A DNA stretch of 64,000 bases from Hymenobacter profundi (GTDB taxonomy: Bacteria > Bacteroidota > Bacteroidia > Cytophagales > Hymenobacteraceae). The notes under the pieces were generated by a model, which was given only the letters and a program-made list of their open reading frames with translations, was not told the DNA's origin and did no database searches. Below are positions 15,451 through 23,991 of the stretch, in pieces. How positions within the stretch are numbered: position 1 is the first letter of the stretch; each line of letters starts with the position of its first letter. Where the stretch lies: contig NZ_JAHWGL010000017.1 in NCBI RefSeq assembly GCF_019334315.1, forward strand, positions 1 to 64,000, in the 5' to 3' direction. The translations under genes and the position numbers were made by a program.

Positions 15451-16557
15451 ATGAAAAAAGTTCTCTTCATCGACCGCGACGGCACCATTCTCATCGAGCC
15501 GCAGCCGAGCCAGCAGATTGATGCTCTCACGCCGGATAAGTTTCAGTTTGTGCCCGGCGCTGTTTCGGGACTGTCCCGCATTGCCCGCGAGCTAGACTAC
15601 GAGCTGGTGCTGGTAAGCAACCAGGATGGCCTGGGCACCGACAGCTTCCCGGAAGAAACCTTCTGGCCGGCGCATACGCTCATGCTCGACATTCTGCGCG
15701 GGGAAGGCGTGGAGTTTGTGCGCGAGCACATCGACCGCAGCTTCCCCCACCAGAACCTCGAGACCCGCAAGCCCGGTATCGGGATGTTGGCGCGCTACCT
15801 CGATGCCCAGCACGGTTACGACCTGCCGAACTCCTACGTCATCGGCGACCGGCCTACCGATGTGCAGCTGGCCGAGAACCTAGGGTGCCAAGCTATACTG
15901 ATAGGGGAGGAGTCCGACGAGCGCGCCGCTCTGACGACTACCAGCTGGGAAGAAATTTATCAACGCCTGCGCCTACCTGCTCGCACGGCCGTGGTGCAGC
16001 GCGACACCAACGAAACCAAAATCCGGGTGGAGCTGAATCTCGACGGCGCCGGGCGGCCGCAGATGCACACCGGCCTCGGCTTTTTCGACCACATGCTCGA
16101 CCAGCTCAGCAAGCACTCAGGTGTCGACATGAAAATAGAAGTACAAGGCGACCTGCATATCGACGAGCATCATACCATTGAGGACGCAGCCATTGCGTTG
16201 GGCGAAGCCTTCACGCAAGCTCTCGGCGACAAGCGCGGCTTGGCCCGCTACGGTTTTTTACTACCCATGGACGACGTGTTGGCCCAAGCCGCCATTGACT
16301 TTTCTGGTCGCCCTTGGCTAGTGTGGGAAGCGGAGTTCAAACGCGAAAAAATCGGCGATATGCCTACCGAAATGTTTTACCATTTCTTTAAAAGCTTCGC
16401 TGACGCAGCTCGCTGTAACCTTAATATTAAAGCCGAAGGGCAGAACGAACACCACAAAATCGAAGCCATCTTTAAGGCAGTTGCGAAGTCGATGAAGATG
16501 GCGTTGATGCGTGATGCTGGCAAGATGGAAATACCCAGCACGAAGGGTATTTTATAG
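15451..16557 (+). CDS. hisB: Bifunctional histidinol-phosphatase / imidazoleglycerol-phosphate dehydratase HisB
   Basis: Fused enzyme for two pathway steps. Residues 1 to about 170 are the HAD-type histidinol phosphatase, with FIDRDGTI as nucleophile motif, VSNQDG, and TRKPG followed by [13 protein letters not shown]. Residues from about 180 to 368 are the Mn-dependent IGP dehydratase, with [33 protein letters not shown] and the late [15 protein letters not shown]. The Cys ligands of the E. coli HAD zinc site are absent here ([17 protein letters not shown] has none). GC content falls in the last 150 bp. Confidence 0.96.
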   Translation: MKKVLFIDRDGTILIEPQPSQQIDALTPDKFQFVPGAVSGLSRIARELDYELVLVSNQDGLGTDSFPEETFWPAHTLMLDILRGEGVEFVREHIDRSFPHQNLETRKPGIGMLARYLDAQHGYDLPNSYVIGDRPTDVQLAENLGCQAILIGEESDERAALTTTSWEEIYQRLRLPARTAVVQRDTNETKIRVELNLDGAGRPQMHTGLGFFDHMLDQLSKHSGVDMKIEVQGDLHIDEHHTIEDAAIALGEAFTQALGDKRGLARYGFLLPMDDVLAQAAIDFSGRPWLVWEAEFKREKIGDMPTEMFYHFFKSFADAARCNLNIKAEGQNEHHKIEAIFKAVAKSMKMALMRDAGKMEIPSTKGIL

Positions 16558-16587
16558 TTTATTCATTTGTTTAAACAAATGAATAAA
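16558..16587. repeat. 30-bp perfect palindrome after hisB
   Basis: The two 15-base halves, TTTATTCATTTGTTT and AAACAAATGAATAAA, are exact reverse complements with no spacer, starting on the base after the hisB stop codon. The rest of the 213-nt hisB-hisH gap is AT-rich and repeats CAAATG-type words (TCAAATGG, ACAAATGA, TCAAATGA). It could be a dimeric regulator site, a cruciform or a terminator. An internal promoter for hisH onward is possible. Confidence 0.75.
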
Positions 16588-16770
16588 GGAACTTAATGGA
16601 TTGGTGTACTGCGTATTATGTATAAGTAGGCGAAACCAGGTTAGCTAATAGTATGTGGAGTAAACGATTGGGTACACTCATATAGAAAGGTAGGGAAGAC
16701 ATAAGAAATTGATTTTTATTCAAATGGTAAAACAAATGAAAATAGAGTTGTATGGCTTTATTTTACTCAA

Positions 16771-17358
16771 ATGAACATAGCAGTAATTGATTACAAAGGA
16801 GGCAACGTGCAGTCGGTGCTGTTTGCGCTGGAGCGGCTGGGCGTACACGCCACGTTGACGGCCGACCCCGAGCAGATTCGTAGCGCCGATAAGATCTTGT
16901 TTCCGGGCGAGGGCGAGGCGTCTACAGCCATGCAGGAACTGCGCAGCAAAGGCCTCGACCAAGTGCTGCCTACCTGCCGGCAACCCTTCCTGGGTATTTG
17001 CTTGGGCATGCAACTTCTGGGCACGCACAGCGAGGAAAACAACGCCGACATGCTAGGCATCCTACCCTTCGAGGTGAAGCGCTTTGTGGCCGACGCCCAG
17101 CATAAAGTGCCGCACATGGGATGGAATAATCTGCACCGTCTCCGCTCACCCTTGTTCGAGGGAGTGCGCGAGCAGGACTACGTGTACTTTGTGCATAGCT
17201 ACCACGCGCCGGTAGGCAGCTACACCATTGCCGAGGGCGAGTACCCAACGCCATTCAGCGCCGCCGTGCAGCACGAGAATTTTTATGCTGTGCAGTTCCA
17301 CACCGAAAAAAGCGGCCCGGTAGGCACGCGTATTCTGGAGAATTTTTTAAAGCTGTAA
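16771..17358 (+). CDS. hisH: Imidazole glycerol phosphate synthase, glutaminase subunit HisH
   Basis: Glutaminase that feeds ammonia to HisF in the ring-closing step. 195 residues, class-I amidotransferase: an oxyanion-strand-like PGEGEAST, the nucleophile elbow GICLGMQLLG with Cys77, and the C-terminal VQFHTEKSG with the His/Glu of the triad. The N-terminus MNIAVIDYKGGNVQSV is typical. It starts after a 213-nt AT-rich gap, the largest in the operon. Confidence 0.96.
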   Translation: MNIAVIDYKGGNVQSVLFALERLGVHATLTADPEQIRSADKILFPGEGEASTAMQELRSKGLDQVLPTCRQPFLGICLGMQLLGTHSEENNADMLGILPFEVKRFVADAQHKVPHMGWNNLHRLRSPLFEGVREQDYVYFVHSYHAPVGSYTIAEGEYPTPFSAAVQHENFYAVQFHTEKSGPVGTRILENFLKL

Positions 17359-17360
17359 CT

Positions 17361-17433
17361 GTCATTCCGAGTGCAGGGAGGAGTCTGAATAAGCATCTTC
17401 AATGGTTCAGATTCCTCCCTGCACTCGGATGAC
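17361..17433. repeat. Inverted repeat between hisH and hisA
   Basis: Left end GTCATTCCGAGTGCAGGGAG, right end CTCCCTGCACTCGGATGAC: 25- to 28-bp arms with few mismatches (they also share GAGTCTGAA / TTCAGATTC) and a short centre. It fills most of the 92-nt gap. Confidence 0.85.
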
Positions 17434-17450
17434 ATGCATACCCCTAACCC

Positions 17451-18167
17451 ATGGACATGATCCCCGCTATCGACCTCATCAACGGCCAGTGCGTACGCCT
17501 GACGGAGGGCGACTTTTCCCAACAAACCACCTACGATTCGGACCCGCTGGCCGTGGCCCAGCGCTTCGAGCAGGCCGGCGTACGCCGCCTCCACCTGGTC
17601 GATCTGGATGGAGCCCGCGCCAAGCAGCCCGTCAACCTGCCCGTGCTGGAGCGCATTGCCCGGCATACCAACTTGACTATCGACTTCGGTGGGGGCTTGC
17701 AGAGCGAGGCCGCCGTGCGGCAGGCTTTCGATGCAGGGGCGCGGCAGATTACGGCCGGCAGCATTGCCGTGCGTGAGCCGGCGCTGGTAGGGGAGTGGCT
17801 GCGCACCTTCGGGGCCGAGCGCATCATCATCGGGGCTGATTTCCGCGACAACCATATCTCCATCAATGCCTGGGCCGAGCAGAGCGAACGGACGCTCGCG
17901 GAGTTCATCGAAGACTACCTAGCGGCCGGCGCCACCACCTTTATCTGCACCGACGTGAGCAAGGACGGCAAGCTGCAAGGCCCCGCCCTGGCCACCTACC
18001 AGCAGTTGCGGCAGCAGCTCCCGCAGGCGCAGCTGGTCGCTTCGGGCGGCGTGACCACGCTGGCTGATGTAGAGGCACTGGCCGCTGTGGGGATGCACGG
18101 CGCCATTATCGGCAAGGCGATTTATGAAGGTACCATCACGCTGGATGAGCTACGGCCGATGTTATAA
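17451..18167 (+). CDS. hisA: ProFAR isomerase HisA
   Basis: Amadori isomerisation of ProFAR to PRFAR. 238 residues, half-barrel-duplicated TIM fold. The catalytic Asp is in MIPAIDLINGQCVRL; FGGGLQSEAAVRQAF, AGSIAVREP and the second-half FICTDVSKDGKLQGP (second Asp), with ASGGVTTLADV, are visible. The start may be the ATG at 17451 or the one two codons later (MIPAID), which matches the family better; the frame is the same. Confidence 0.96.
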   Translation: MDMIPAIDLINGQCVRLTEGDFSQQTTYDSDPLAVAQRFEQAGVRRLHLVDLDGARAKQPVNLPVLERIARHTNLTIDFGGGLQSEAAVRQAFDAGARQITAGSIAVREPALVGEWLRTFGAERIIIGADFRDNHISINAWAEQSERTLAEFIEDYLAAGATTFICTDVSKDGKLQGPALATYQQLRQQLPQAQLVASGGVTTLADVEALAAVGMHGAIIGKAIYEGTITLDELRPML

Positions 18168-18174
18168 ACCGTAT

Positions 18175-18253
18175 GTCATTCTGAATGACGGGAGGAATTT
18201 GAGCAAACGATGACAACGGTTTCACTCAGATTCCTCCCGCTGTTCGAAATGAC
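18175..18253. repeat. Inverted repeat between hisA and hisF
   Basis: Left end GTCATTCTGAATGACGGGAG, right end CTCCCGCTGTTCGAAATGAC. The arms pair imperfectly, including GGGAGGAATTTGAG / CTCAGATTCCTCCC. It occupies nearly the full 110-nt gap. Confidence 0.8.
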
Positions 18254-18277
18254 AAGAACTATGTAAACTCAATCCTC

Positions 18278-19036
18278 ATGCTAACCAAACGCATCATTCC
18301 CTGCCTCGACGTGAAGGACGGCCGCACCGTGAAGGGTGTGCGCTTTGAGGGCTTGCGCGATGCCGGCGACCCAGTGGCGCTAGCCGAACAATACGCCAAG
18401 CAGGGCGCCGACGAACTGGTGTTTCTTGACATCACGGCCACCAACCAGAAGCGCCAGACGCTGGTGCAACTGGTGCGCGACGTGGCCGCTACCCTGGATA
18501 TTCCCTTCACCGTAGGCGGCGGCATTGGCTCGGTGGCCGATGTGGAAATGCTCCTGCTCAACGGTACCGATAAAGCCAGCATCAATTCGGCCGCCCTGCA
18601 CCGGCCAGAGCTGATAGACGAACTAGCCCGGCGCTTCGGCTCCCAGTGCATTGTGGTGGCCGTAGATGCCCGCTACACGCCTGAAAACGGCTGGCAGGTG
18701 TACACCCGCGCTGGCACCCATAATACCGGCCGCGACGCCGTGCAGTGGTGTCGCGAAGTCGCTGACCGTGGCTGCGGGGAAATCCTGCTGACCTCTATGA
18801 GCAACGACGGCACCAAGGACGGCTTCGCGCTGGACCTCACCGGCGACGTGAGCCGGGCCGTATCTGTGCCGGTGGTGGCCTCGGGCGGGGCTGGCAGCAT
18901 CCAACACTTTACCGACGTATTCCAGCAGGCGCAAGCCGACGCGGGCCTGGCGGCGAGCATTTTTCACTTCGGTGAAATTGGTATTCAGGAATTGAAGCAA
19001 ACCCTGCGCGCAGAAGGCATTCCGGTACGACTGTAG
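18278..19036 (+). CDS. hisF: Imidazole glycerol phosphate synthase, cyclase subunit HisF
   Basis: Uses HisH-derived ammonia to convert PRFAR to IGP and AICAR. 252 residues. [20 protein letters not shown] carries the N-terminal catalytic Asp; GGGIGSV, SINSAAL and the mid-barrel [15 protein letters not shown] (second catalytic Asp in N-D-G-T) follow, then [11 protein letters not shown] and AASIFHF for phosphate binding. HisH and HisF subunits are separated only by hisA in the operon. Confidence 0.97.
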   Translation: MLTKRIIPCLDVKDGRTVKGVRFEGLRDAGDPVALAEQYAKQGADELVFLDITATNQKRQTLVQLVRDVAATLDIPFTVGGGIGSVADVEMLLLNGTDKASINSAALHRPELIDELARRFGSQCIVVAVDARYTPENGWQVYTRAGTHNTGRDAVQWCREVADRGCGEILLTSMSNDGTKDGFALDLTGDVSRAVSVPVVASGGAGSIQHFTDVFQQAQADAGLAASIFHFGEIGIQELKQTLRAEGIPVRL

Positions 19037-19068
19037 GATTAGTTTGTCGGTTATGTTTATAGTTACGG

Positions 19069-19157
19069 GTCATGCTGATCTTGTCGAAGCATCTCTACTG
19101 CTTCGTTGCGAACAAAGAATACGCATGGTAGAGATGCTTCGACAAGCTCAGCATGAC
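19069..19157. repeat. Inverted repeat between hisF and hisIE
   Basis: Left end GTCATGCTGATCTTGTCGAA, right end TTCGACAAGCTCAGCATGAC, extending inward as GCATCTCTAC / GTAGAGATGC. Long, nearly perfect stem around a roughly 30-nt centre. Confidence 0.88.
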
Positions 19158-19174
19158 AGATAAAATCAACAAAA

Positions 19175-19816
19175 ATGAACTTAGATTTCGATAAAATGGG
19201 CGGCTTGCTTCCCGCCGTGGTGCAGGACGCCGATACCGGCCAGGTGCTGATGCTGGGCTACGTGAACGAGGAAGCCTGGCAGAAAACCCGGCAGGAGGGA
19301 CGCGTGACGTTCTTTTCCCGTTCCAAAAACCGCCTCTGGACTAAGGGGGAAACCTCCGGCAACTACCTCACCGTGGTCAGCCTGCATGAGGATTGCGACG
19401 GCGACGCCCTGCTCATTCGCGCCCGCCCCGACGGCCCTACCTGCCACCGTGGCACCGTCAGCTGCTTCGAGCAGCCCGCGCAAACTTCCCTACCCACTGC
19501 CCCAGTGGGCTTCCTGGCCGAGCTGGAGCGCCTAGTGCAGCGCCGCCGCGACTTTCCCGACGAGGACCCCAAGTCGTACACCGCCTCGCTGTTCCGCAAA
19601 GGCATGCCCAAAATCGCCCAGAAAGTAGGCGAGGAAGCCGTCGAAACGGTGATTGATGCGGTAGGCGGCAACACGGAAGGGCTGAAAGGCGAAGCGGCCG
19701 ATTTGCTCTACCACCTGCTGGTGCTGCTGGCGGGCTCGGGTCTCACGCTGGAAGACATCGTTTCCGTGCTGCGCCAGCGCCATAGCACCATTGCAGCAGG
19801 CGTGCGCCGGGAGTAG
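19175..19816 (+). CDS. hisI: Bifunctional phosphoribosyl-AMP cyclohydrolase / phosphoribosyl-ATP pyrophosphatase HisIE
   Basis: Performs pathway steps 2 and 3. Residues 1 to about 110 are HisI, with MLGYVNEEAW, VTFFSRSKNRLWTKGETSGN, the DCDGDALL metal site and TCHRGTVSCF. Residues from about 115 are HisE, an all-alpha NTP-PPase-like part, with SYTASLFRKGMPKIAQKVGEEAVE and GEAADLLYHLLVLL. 213 residues is normal for the fusion. Last gene of the operon; a strong terminator follows. Confidence 0.96.
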   Translation: MNLDFDKMGGLLPAVVQDADTGQVLMLGYVNEEAWQKTRQEGRVTFFSRSKNRLWTKGETSGNYLTVVSLHEDCDGDALLIRARPDGPTCHRGTVSCFEQPAQTSLPTAPVGFLAELERLVQRRRDFPDEDPKSYTASLFRKGMPKIAQKVGEEAVETVIDAVGGNTEGLKGEAADLLYHLLVLLAGSGLTLEDIVSVLRQRHSTIAAGVRRE

Positions 19817-19880
19817 AGTAGGAAAAACGTATTCAGCTTATAGGGACCACTTGTTCTTTTTGTGAGAAATGGTATCGTCA

Positions 19881-19924
19881 AAACAGCATCTATTATTTTG
19901 TTAATAAAATAATAGATGCTGTTT
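19881..19924 (+). terminator. Terminator of the his operon
   Basis: A perfect 19-bp stem (19881-19899 with 19906-19924) with loop GTTAAT, followed by ATTTTTATG. It lies 65 nt after the hisIE stop. Confidence 0.85.
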
Positions 19925-20097
19925 ATTTTTATGATACATACAAGGAGTTTGGCAATAAATATGAGAAGTGTGTAATCAGATGCTCGGTTGGTAGGGATTT
20001 TAATAAAAGCCGGTTTGAAAAGTTGATTGTGATTATATTGCCTTACCTGAACCGTAGCTACTAGCTCTTTTCTCTTCATTTCGCTTTTACACTCTTT

Positions 20098-20376
20098 ATG
20101 ATTCCTTCTCCTATTGCACACGCGACGCGGTTTTGGCAAGATATGCTGGGGCAGCAGCACGAAACTCCCCGGTCTTTCCTATGGCAGAATGTAGAGGACA
20201 TGGAGCCGGACGAGGCCGGCCCGATTGCCTGGAAAAACGAGCAAGCCAAAACGCGCATCTACCTCAAGGGCGACAAAGTAATCTGCGTGCTGGGTGAGTA
20301 CGCCTACTGGCGCCGGCAGTGGCAGACTTATGCCACTTGGTACTCTGTCTCCTTGAGTCAGCTTGGGATGAACTGA
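20098..20376 (+). CDS. Small hypothetical protein
   Basis: 92 residues, aromatic-rich, with repeated Trp (TRFWQDML, SFLWQNVEDM, IAWKNEQ, YAYWRRQWQTYATWY). No signal peptide, membrane segment or metal motif. I do not recognise a family. It has an ATG start after a T-rich stretch and lies between the his terminator and a convergent cupin gene. The acidic EDMEPDEAG followed by a basic segment suggests a soluble cytoplasmic protein. Confidence 0.6.
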   Translation: MIPSPIAHATRFWQDMLGQQHETPRSFLWQNVEDMEPDEAGPIAWKNEQAKTRIYLKGDKVICVLGEYAYWRRQWQTYATWYSVSLSQLGMN

Positions 20377-20395
20377 TATATGCAGGCTACCTACC

Positions 20396-20989
20396 TTACT
20401 TCTTCCACAGGGTAGGTAGGCCCTGGGTGGAGCCTAGCAGCGGATCCGTCGTCGGGATGGGTAGGGCCGCAATGTTCTGATCGGCCTGGGGCCGCTCGCC
20501 GGGTAAGCCGCGGTTTACGTCCCAGTGGCGTCCCTCAGGGTAGGCGCCTACGATGCCCAACTGCTCGCTACCCAGGTTTTTGTGCCCTACGCCGGCTGGT
20601 AGCACCAGAATGTCGCCGGCCTGCACGCGCACCTGTTGGCCTTGCTCGCCGCCGAGTTGTAGAAGGGCCGTGCCCGCATACACGCCCAGTACCTCGTGTG
20701 AGGTGCTGTGGTAGTGATGGTAGGCATACACGCCATTGCGCCAGGAGTTGGTCCAGTTATTCGCGGCAAAGCGTTTTTCAAGCCACGCGGCACCTTCCAT
20801 GTCGCGGGCCGGGAAGGCATTGCGGTAGAGCAGGACGGGAAAGCGGCTGTTGGGAATCTGGCCGTCGTCGTGAAAAAGGAACTGTTCAGGTTGCATCAGA
20901 CGCAGATTGGGGGAGAGGACCGCCAGCGCCCGGCGCAGGGGGGTAGTCGCGGCGGTGCCCAGCAGGCTCAGGAAGGTGTAACGGTTCAT
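20396..20989 (-). CDS. Cupin-domain protein (YjlB-like)
   Basis: 197 residues. The N-terminus (residues 1-25) is moderately hydrophobic, possibly an export signal. The single cupin barrel is seen in YHHYHSTSHEVLGVYAGTAL (motif 1, His and Glu ligands) and GDILVLPAGVGHKNL (motif 2, His ligand), as in the YjlB-type cupins. Substrate unknown. It lies 13 nt after the stop-side of, and on the same strand as, the oxidoreductase gene upstream, so co-transcription and a shared carbohydrate-related role are plausible inferences. Confidence 0.8.
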   Translation of the reverse strand: MNRYTFLSLLGTAATTPLRRALAVLSPNLRLMQPEQFLFHDDGQIPNSRFPVLLYRNAFPARDMEGAAWLEKRFAANNWTNSWRNGVYAYHHYHSTSHEVLGVYAGTALLQLGGEQGQQVRVQAGDILVLPAGVGHKNLGSEQLGIVGAYPEGRHWDVNRGLPGERPQADQNIAALPIPTTDPLLGSTQGLPTLWKK

Positions 20990-21002
20990 TGGCTCTGCAC
21001 AT

Positions 21003-22064
21003 TTACAACACTACCATTTGGCCAGTGCGCACGGCCTCATCGGCGGCCAGCACAATGCGTAGGCTGGTGACGGCCGAGCGTAGGTGGTCGGTCAGGTCGT
21101 GGTTGTGGGTAATGGCATCGAGTAGAAACTGCTGTTCGAGTAGGCACAGCGCGTCGTGGTCGGGCTCGGTGGGGGTAGGCAGCACCTCGTCTGGGCGGGC
21201 AAACTGGCCATCGGCATCCAGGGCCGCGTGGTGAATGCGCAGGCCGCCGGTGTGGGTGTGGCCGGCAATGTCCTGCGACCCGTTTTTCACTTCGTCGATA
21301 ATGGAAACGGCCCCCTTTGGCCCAATCACGTCTTTAATAAACACGGCTGTTTCACTCATCATCGGTCCCCAGCCGGCCTCGTACCAGCCCACGGAGCCAT
21401 CTTGAAAGCGCACTTGCAACTGCCCGTAGGTGTACATAGCGGAGTCAACTTCCGCCGATAGATTCACCCCAATGGCGCTGATGCTGTGCGGGGCGGCCCC
21501 CGTCATGGCGCACATCACGTCCACGTAGTGCACCCCGCAATCGACCAGCGGGGAGGCCGAGCGCAGGAGCTGGCGGTGCGTGTACCAGTGGCGTCCGGCG
21601 CTCTGCTGATTCAGGTTCATGCGCATCACCAAGGGCTTTCCTAAGGTTTGCGCCAGGGCTACAAACTGGTTCCAGGTAGGATGCACGCGCAGAATATAGC
21701 CCACCACCAGCTTACGTTGCTGCTGTTGGGCCAACTCTACCAATGCCTCGGCCTCGGCTACGGTGGTGGCCAGGGGCTTCTCCACGAACACGTGGGCACC
21801 GGCGAGCAGACTTTGCCGCACCAAGGCAAAATGCGTGTCGGGGTAGGTATTAATGGACACCACATCGGGGGTAGTGGCGTGCAGGGCCTGTTCGGTGGTG
21901 GCGTAGGTGGGCACGCCGCCCAGTTCCCGCGACAGTTTTTCCCGGCTTTCCGGGCCGCGGCTGACTAGCCCCACCAGCTCGAAGGCGGACAGTTGGTGGT
22001 AAGCGCGGGCGTGAGAAGCACCCATGTTGCCACACCCAATGACCAGGACTTTATACGTTTTCAT
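21003..22064 (-). CDS. Gfo/Idh/MocA family oxidoreductase
   Basis: 353 residues. N-terminal Rossmann fold with VLVIGCGNMGASHARAYH, then the family's EKPLATT motif containing the catalytic Lys (about residue 98), then the alpha/beta C-terminal domain with VDCGVHYVDVMCAM holding the conserved His. Predicted NAD(P)-dependent dehydrogenase of a sugar or inositol derivative; substrate unknown. It starts 128 bp from a divergent TIM-barrel isomerase-like gene, a pairing common in sugar catabolism loci, and is followed by the cupin gene. Confidence 0.9.
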   Translation of the reverse strand: MKTYKVLVIGCGNMGASHARAYHQLSAFELVGLVSRGPESREKLSRELGGVPTYATTEQALHATTPDVVSINTYPDTHFALVRQSLLAGAHVFVEKPLATTVAEAEALVELAQQQQRKLVVGYILRVHPTWNQFVALAQTLGKPLVMRMNLNQQSAGRHWYTHRQLLRSASPLVDCGVHYVDVMCAMTGAAPHSISAIGVNLSAEVDSAMYTYGQLQVRFQDGSVGWYEAGWGPMMSETAVFIKDVIGPKGAVSIIDEVKNGSQDIAGHTHTGGLRIHHAALDADGQFARPDEVLPTPTEPDHDALCLLEQQFLLDAITHNHDLTDHLRSAVTSLRIVLAADEAVRTGQMVVL

Positions 22065-22192
22065 AGGCGTTACGATTCGATGGGTACGCGCCGCGCACCG
22101 GGGAAGTTGAACCGCTCCGGCGCGCGGCTACGTGTTCGATATACAAAAAAAGGTGGTATCTAGGAGTGTTTTCCTACCTGTCCCCGTCGTCT

Positions 22193-23137
22193 ATGTCCAC
22201 TTCCCGCCGCGAATTCTTGCAGAAAACGTCCGTCTTGGTTACCGCCGCGCTGGCTGCACCGCAACTACTGACTGCTAATAGGCCAGCCCCGACGTTCGGG
22301 GAAATTTCCCTGGCGCAGTGGTCGTTGCACAAAGCCCTTTTCAAGCAAGAGTTAACCAACCTGGATTTTCCCGGCGTGGCCCGGCAGAAATTTGGCATCA
22401 CGACCGTGGAGTACGTGAACCAGTTTTTCAAGGACAAAGCGAAAGACCAAACCTATTTGCGGGCGTTGCAGCAACGCTGCCGCGACAACGGCATTACCAA
22501 CCACCTGATTATGGTGGATGGGGAAGGCGACCTGGGCTCACCCGATGAGCGGCAGCGGCAGCAGGCCGTGGAAAACCACCGTCCCTGGTTGGAGGCGGCG
22601 GCCTACCTAGGGTGCCGGAGCGTGCGTGTGAATGCCTTTGGCAAGGGTACTGCCGAAGAGGTGCAGCGGGCGGCGATGGCGGGATTGGGGCAGTTGAGTG
22701 CCTACGCAAAGCCGTTGGGCCTGAACGTGCTGGTAGAAAACCATGGTAGCTACACCTCCAACGGACAGTGGCTGCTGCACACCATACAGGGGGTAGGCAA
22801 ACCCAACGTGGGCGTTCTTCCGGACTTCGGCAATTTCTGCGTGCGCCGGGAGACGGGCGACTTGTACAAGGGCCAGTGCGTGGAGGAGTATGACCGGTAC
22901 AAGGCCGTGGCCGAATGGCTGCCCGTTATCAAAACCGGCGTAAGCGCCAAAACGTTGGAATTTGATGCAACGGGCAACTGCGTGGAAACGGATTACTACA
23001 AGATGCTGGGACTGCTGAAAAAGGCGAAGTTTCAGGGCTATCTGGGCATCGAGTACGAGGGCGAAAAGCTGAGCGAGGAAGCCGGTATTCGCCGCACCAA
23101 AGAGCTGATCGAAAAAGTAGTGCGCTCAATTGGGTAG
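22193..23137 (+). CDS. Sugar phosphate isomerase/epimerase-like TIM-barrel protein with Tat signal
   Basis: 314 residues from the ATG at 22193. This start gives MSTSRREFLQKTSVLVTAAL, a twin-arginine signal (S-R-R-E-F-L); the frame runs nine codons further upstream without a family-like sequence. The mature domain is an AP-endonuclease-2/xylose-isomerase-type barrel: TVEYVNQFF, NHLIMVDGEGDLG, VRVNAFGKG, VENHGSYTSN, VGVLPDFGNF and GYLGIEYEGE, with the metal-ligand Glu/Asp/His residues present. A folded, cofactor-containing exported enzyme is predicted. Divergent from the Gfo/Idh/MocA gene. Confidence 0.88.
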   Translation: MSTSRREFLQKTSVLVTAALAAPQLLTANRPAPTFGEISLAQWSLHKALFKQELTNLDFPGVARQKFGITTVEYVNQFFKDKAKDQTYLRALQQRCRDNGITNHLIMVDGEGDLGSPDERQRQQAVENHRPWLEAAAYLGCRSVRVNAFGKGTAEEVQRAAMAGLGQLSAYAKPLGLNVLVENHGSYTSNGQWLLHTIQGVGKPNVGVLPDFGNFCVRRETGDLYKGQCVEEYDRYKAVAEWLPVIKTGVSAKTLEFDATGNCVETDYYKMLGLLKKAKFQGYLGIEYEGEKLSEEAGIRRTKELIEKVVRSIG

Positions 23138-23213
23138 GGGTAGGCCGTGGGTAGCGTACACTGAGGATTGCTGGGTTTCTGCCTACCTTGCGTTTCTAAT
23201 GCTATTTTAGCCA

Positions 23214-23969
23214 ATGCCCGCCGATTCCAACGCCGCCTACCTGGCCACCCAAACCCTGACGGTGCTCGTGCCCGTTTACGATGAAGAAGAAAGCCTGCCG
23301 CAGTTTGTGGTAGAGATGAATAAGTTTCTGGAACAAACGCCGGTACAGACCACGGTGCTGTTCGTGAACGACGGCTCGCGCGACGGTTCGCTGGCTATTC
23401 TGCGCGACATCTGCGCGAAAGACAACTGCTACGAATTTATCAGCCTCAGCCAGAACCGCGGCCTGAGCACGGCCATCAAAGCCGGCGTGGACCACTGCCG
23501 CACCACGCTGGTGGGCTACATAGATTCCGACATTCAGACCACGCCGCTGGATTTTCTGGAGTTTTTCCGGTTTTTTCCGGAGTTCGATATGGTGAATGGC
23601 ATCCGGGCCAAACGCCAGGATACGCTCACCAAGAAAATGTCCTCCAAGATTGCCAACACCGTGCGCCGCACGCTCATCAACGACGGCATTCAGGACACGG
23701 GCTGCCCGCTCAAGATCATGAAGATCGACTACGCCCGGCGTCTACCCCTGTTCCACGGCATGCACCGCTTCCTGGGGGCGTTGGTGCAGCTGCAAGGTGG
23801 TAAGGTGAAGCAAATTCCCGTGCGCCACTTCCCGCGCTTTGCCGGCACGGCCAAATATAACCTCTGGAACCGCGCCTGGAAGCCCCTGGTGGATACGTTC
23901 GGCTTTCGCTGGATTCGCTCGCGCTGGAAAAACTACGAGATTGGCGAGCAGCAGCGCGGCACCGTCTAA
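23214..23969 (+). CDS. Family 2 glycosyltransferase (polyprenyl-phosphate sugar type)
   Basis: 251 residues, no membrane segments. GT-A fold: TVLVPVYDEEESLPQFV, LFVNDGSRDGS (nucleotide Asp), SQNRGLSTAIKAG and YIDSDIQTTPLDF (DXD-type metal site), then NDGIQDTGCPLKIMK. The pattern resembles DPM1/ArnC enzymes that charge a lipid-phosphate with a sugar. The next gene (LAB_N) begins 22 nt downstream, so they are probably one operon acting on an envelope lipid. Sugar and lipid are not identifiable. Confidence 0.92.
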   Translation: MPADSNAAYLATQTLTVLVPVYDEEESLPQFVVEMNKFLEQTPVQTTVLFVNDGSRDGSLAILRDICAKDNCYEFISLSQNRGLSTAIKAGVDHCRTTLVGYIDSDIQTTPLDFLEFFRFFPEFDMVNGIRAKRQDTLTKKMSSKIANTVRRTLINDGIQDTGCPLKIMKIDYARRLPLFHGMHRFLGALVQLQGGKVKQIPVRHFPRFAGTAKYNLWNRAWKPLVDTFGFRWIRSRWKNYEIGEQQRGTV

Positions 23970-23991
23970 CTAACGCGGCATTGAGGTGAGT

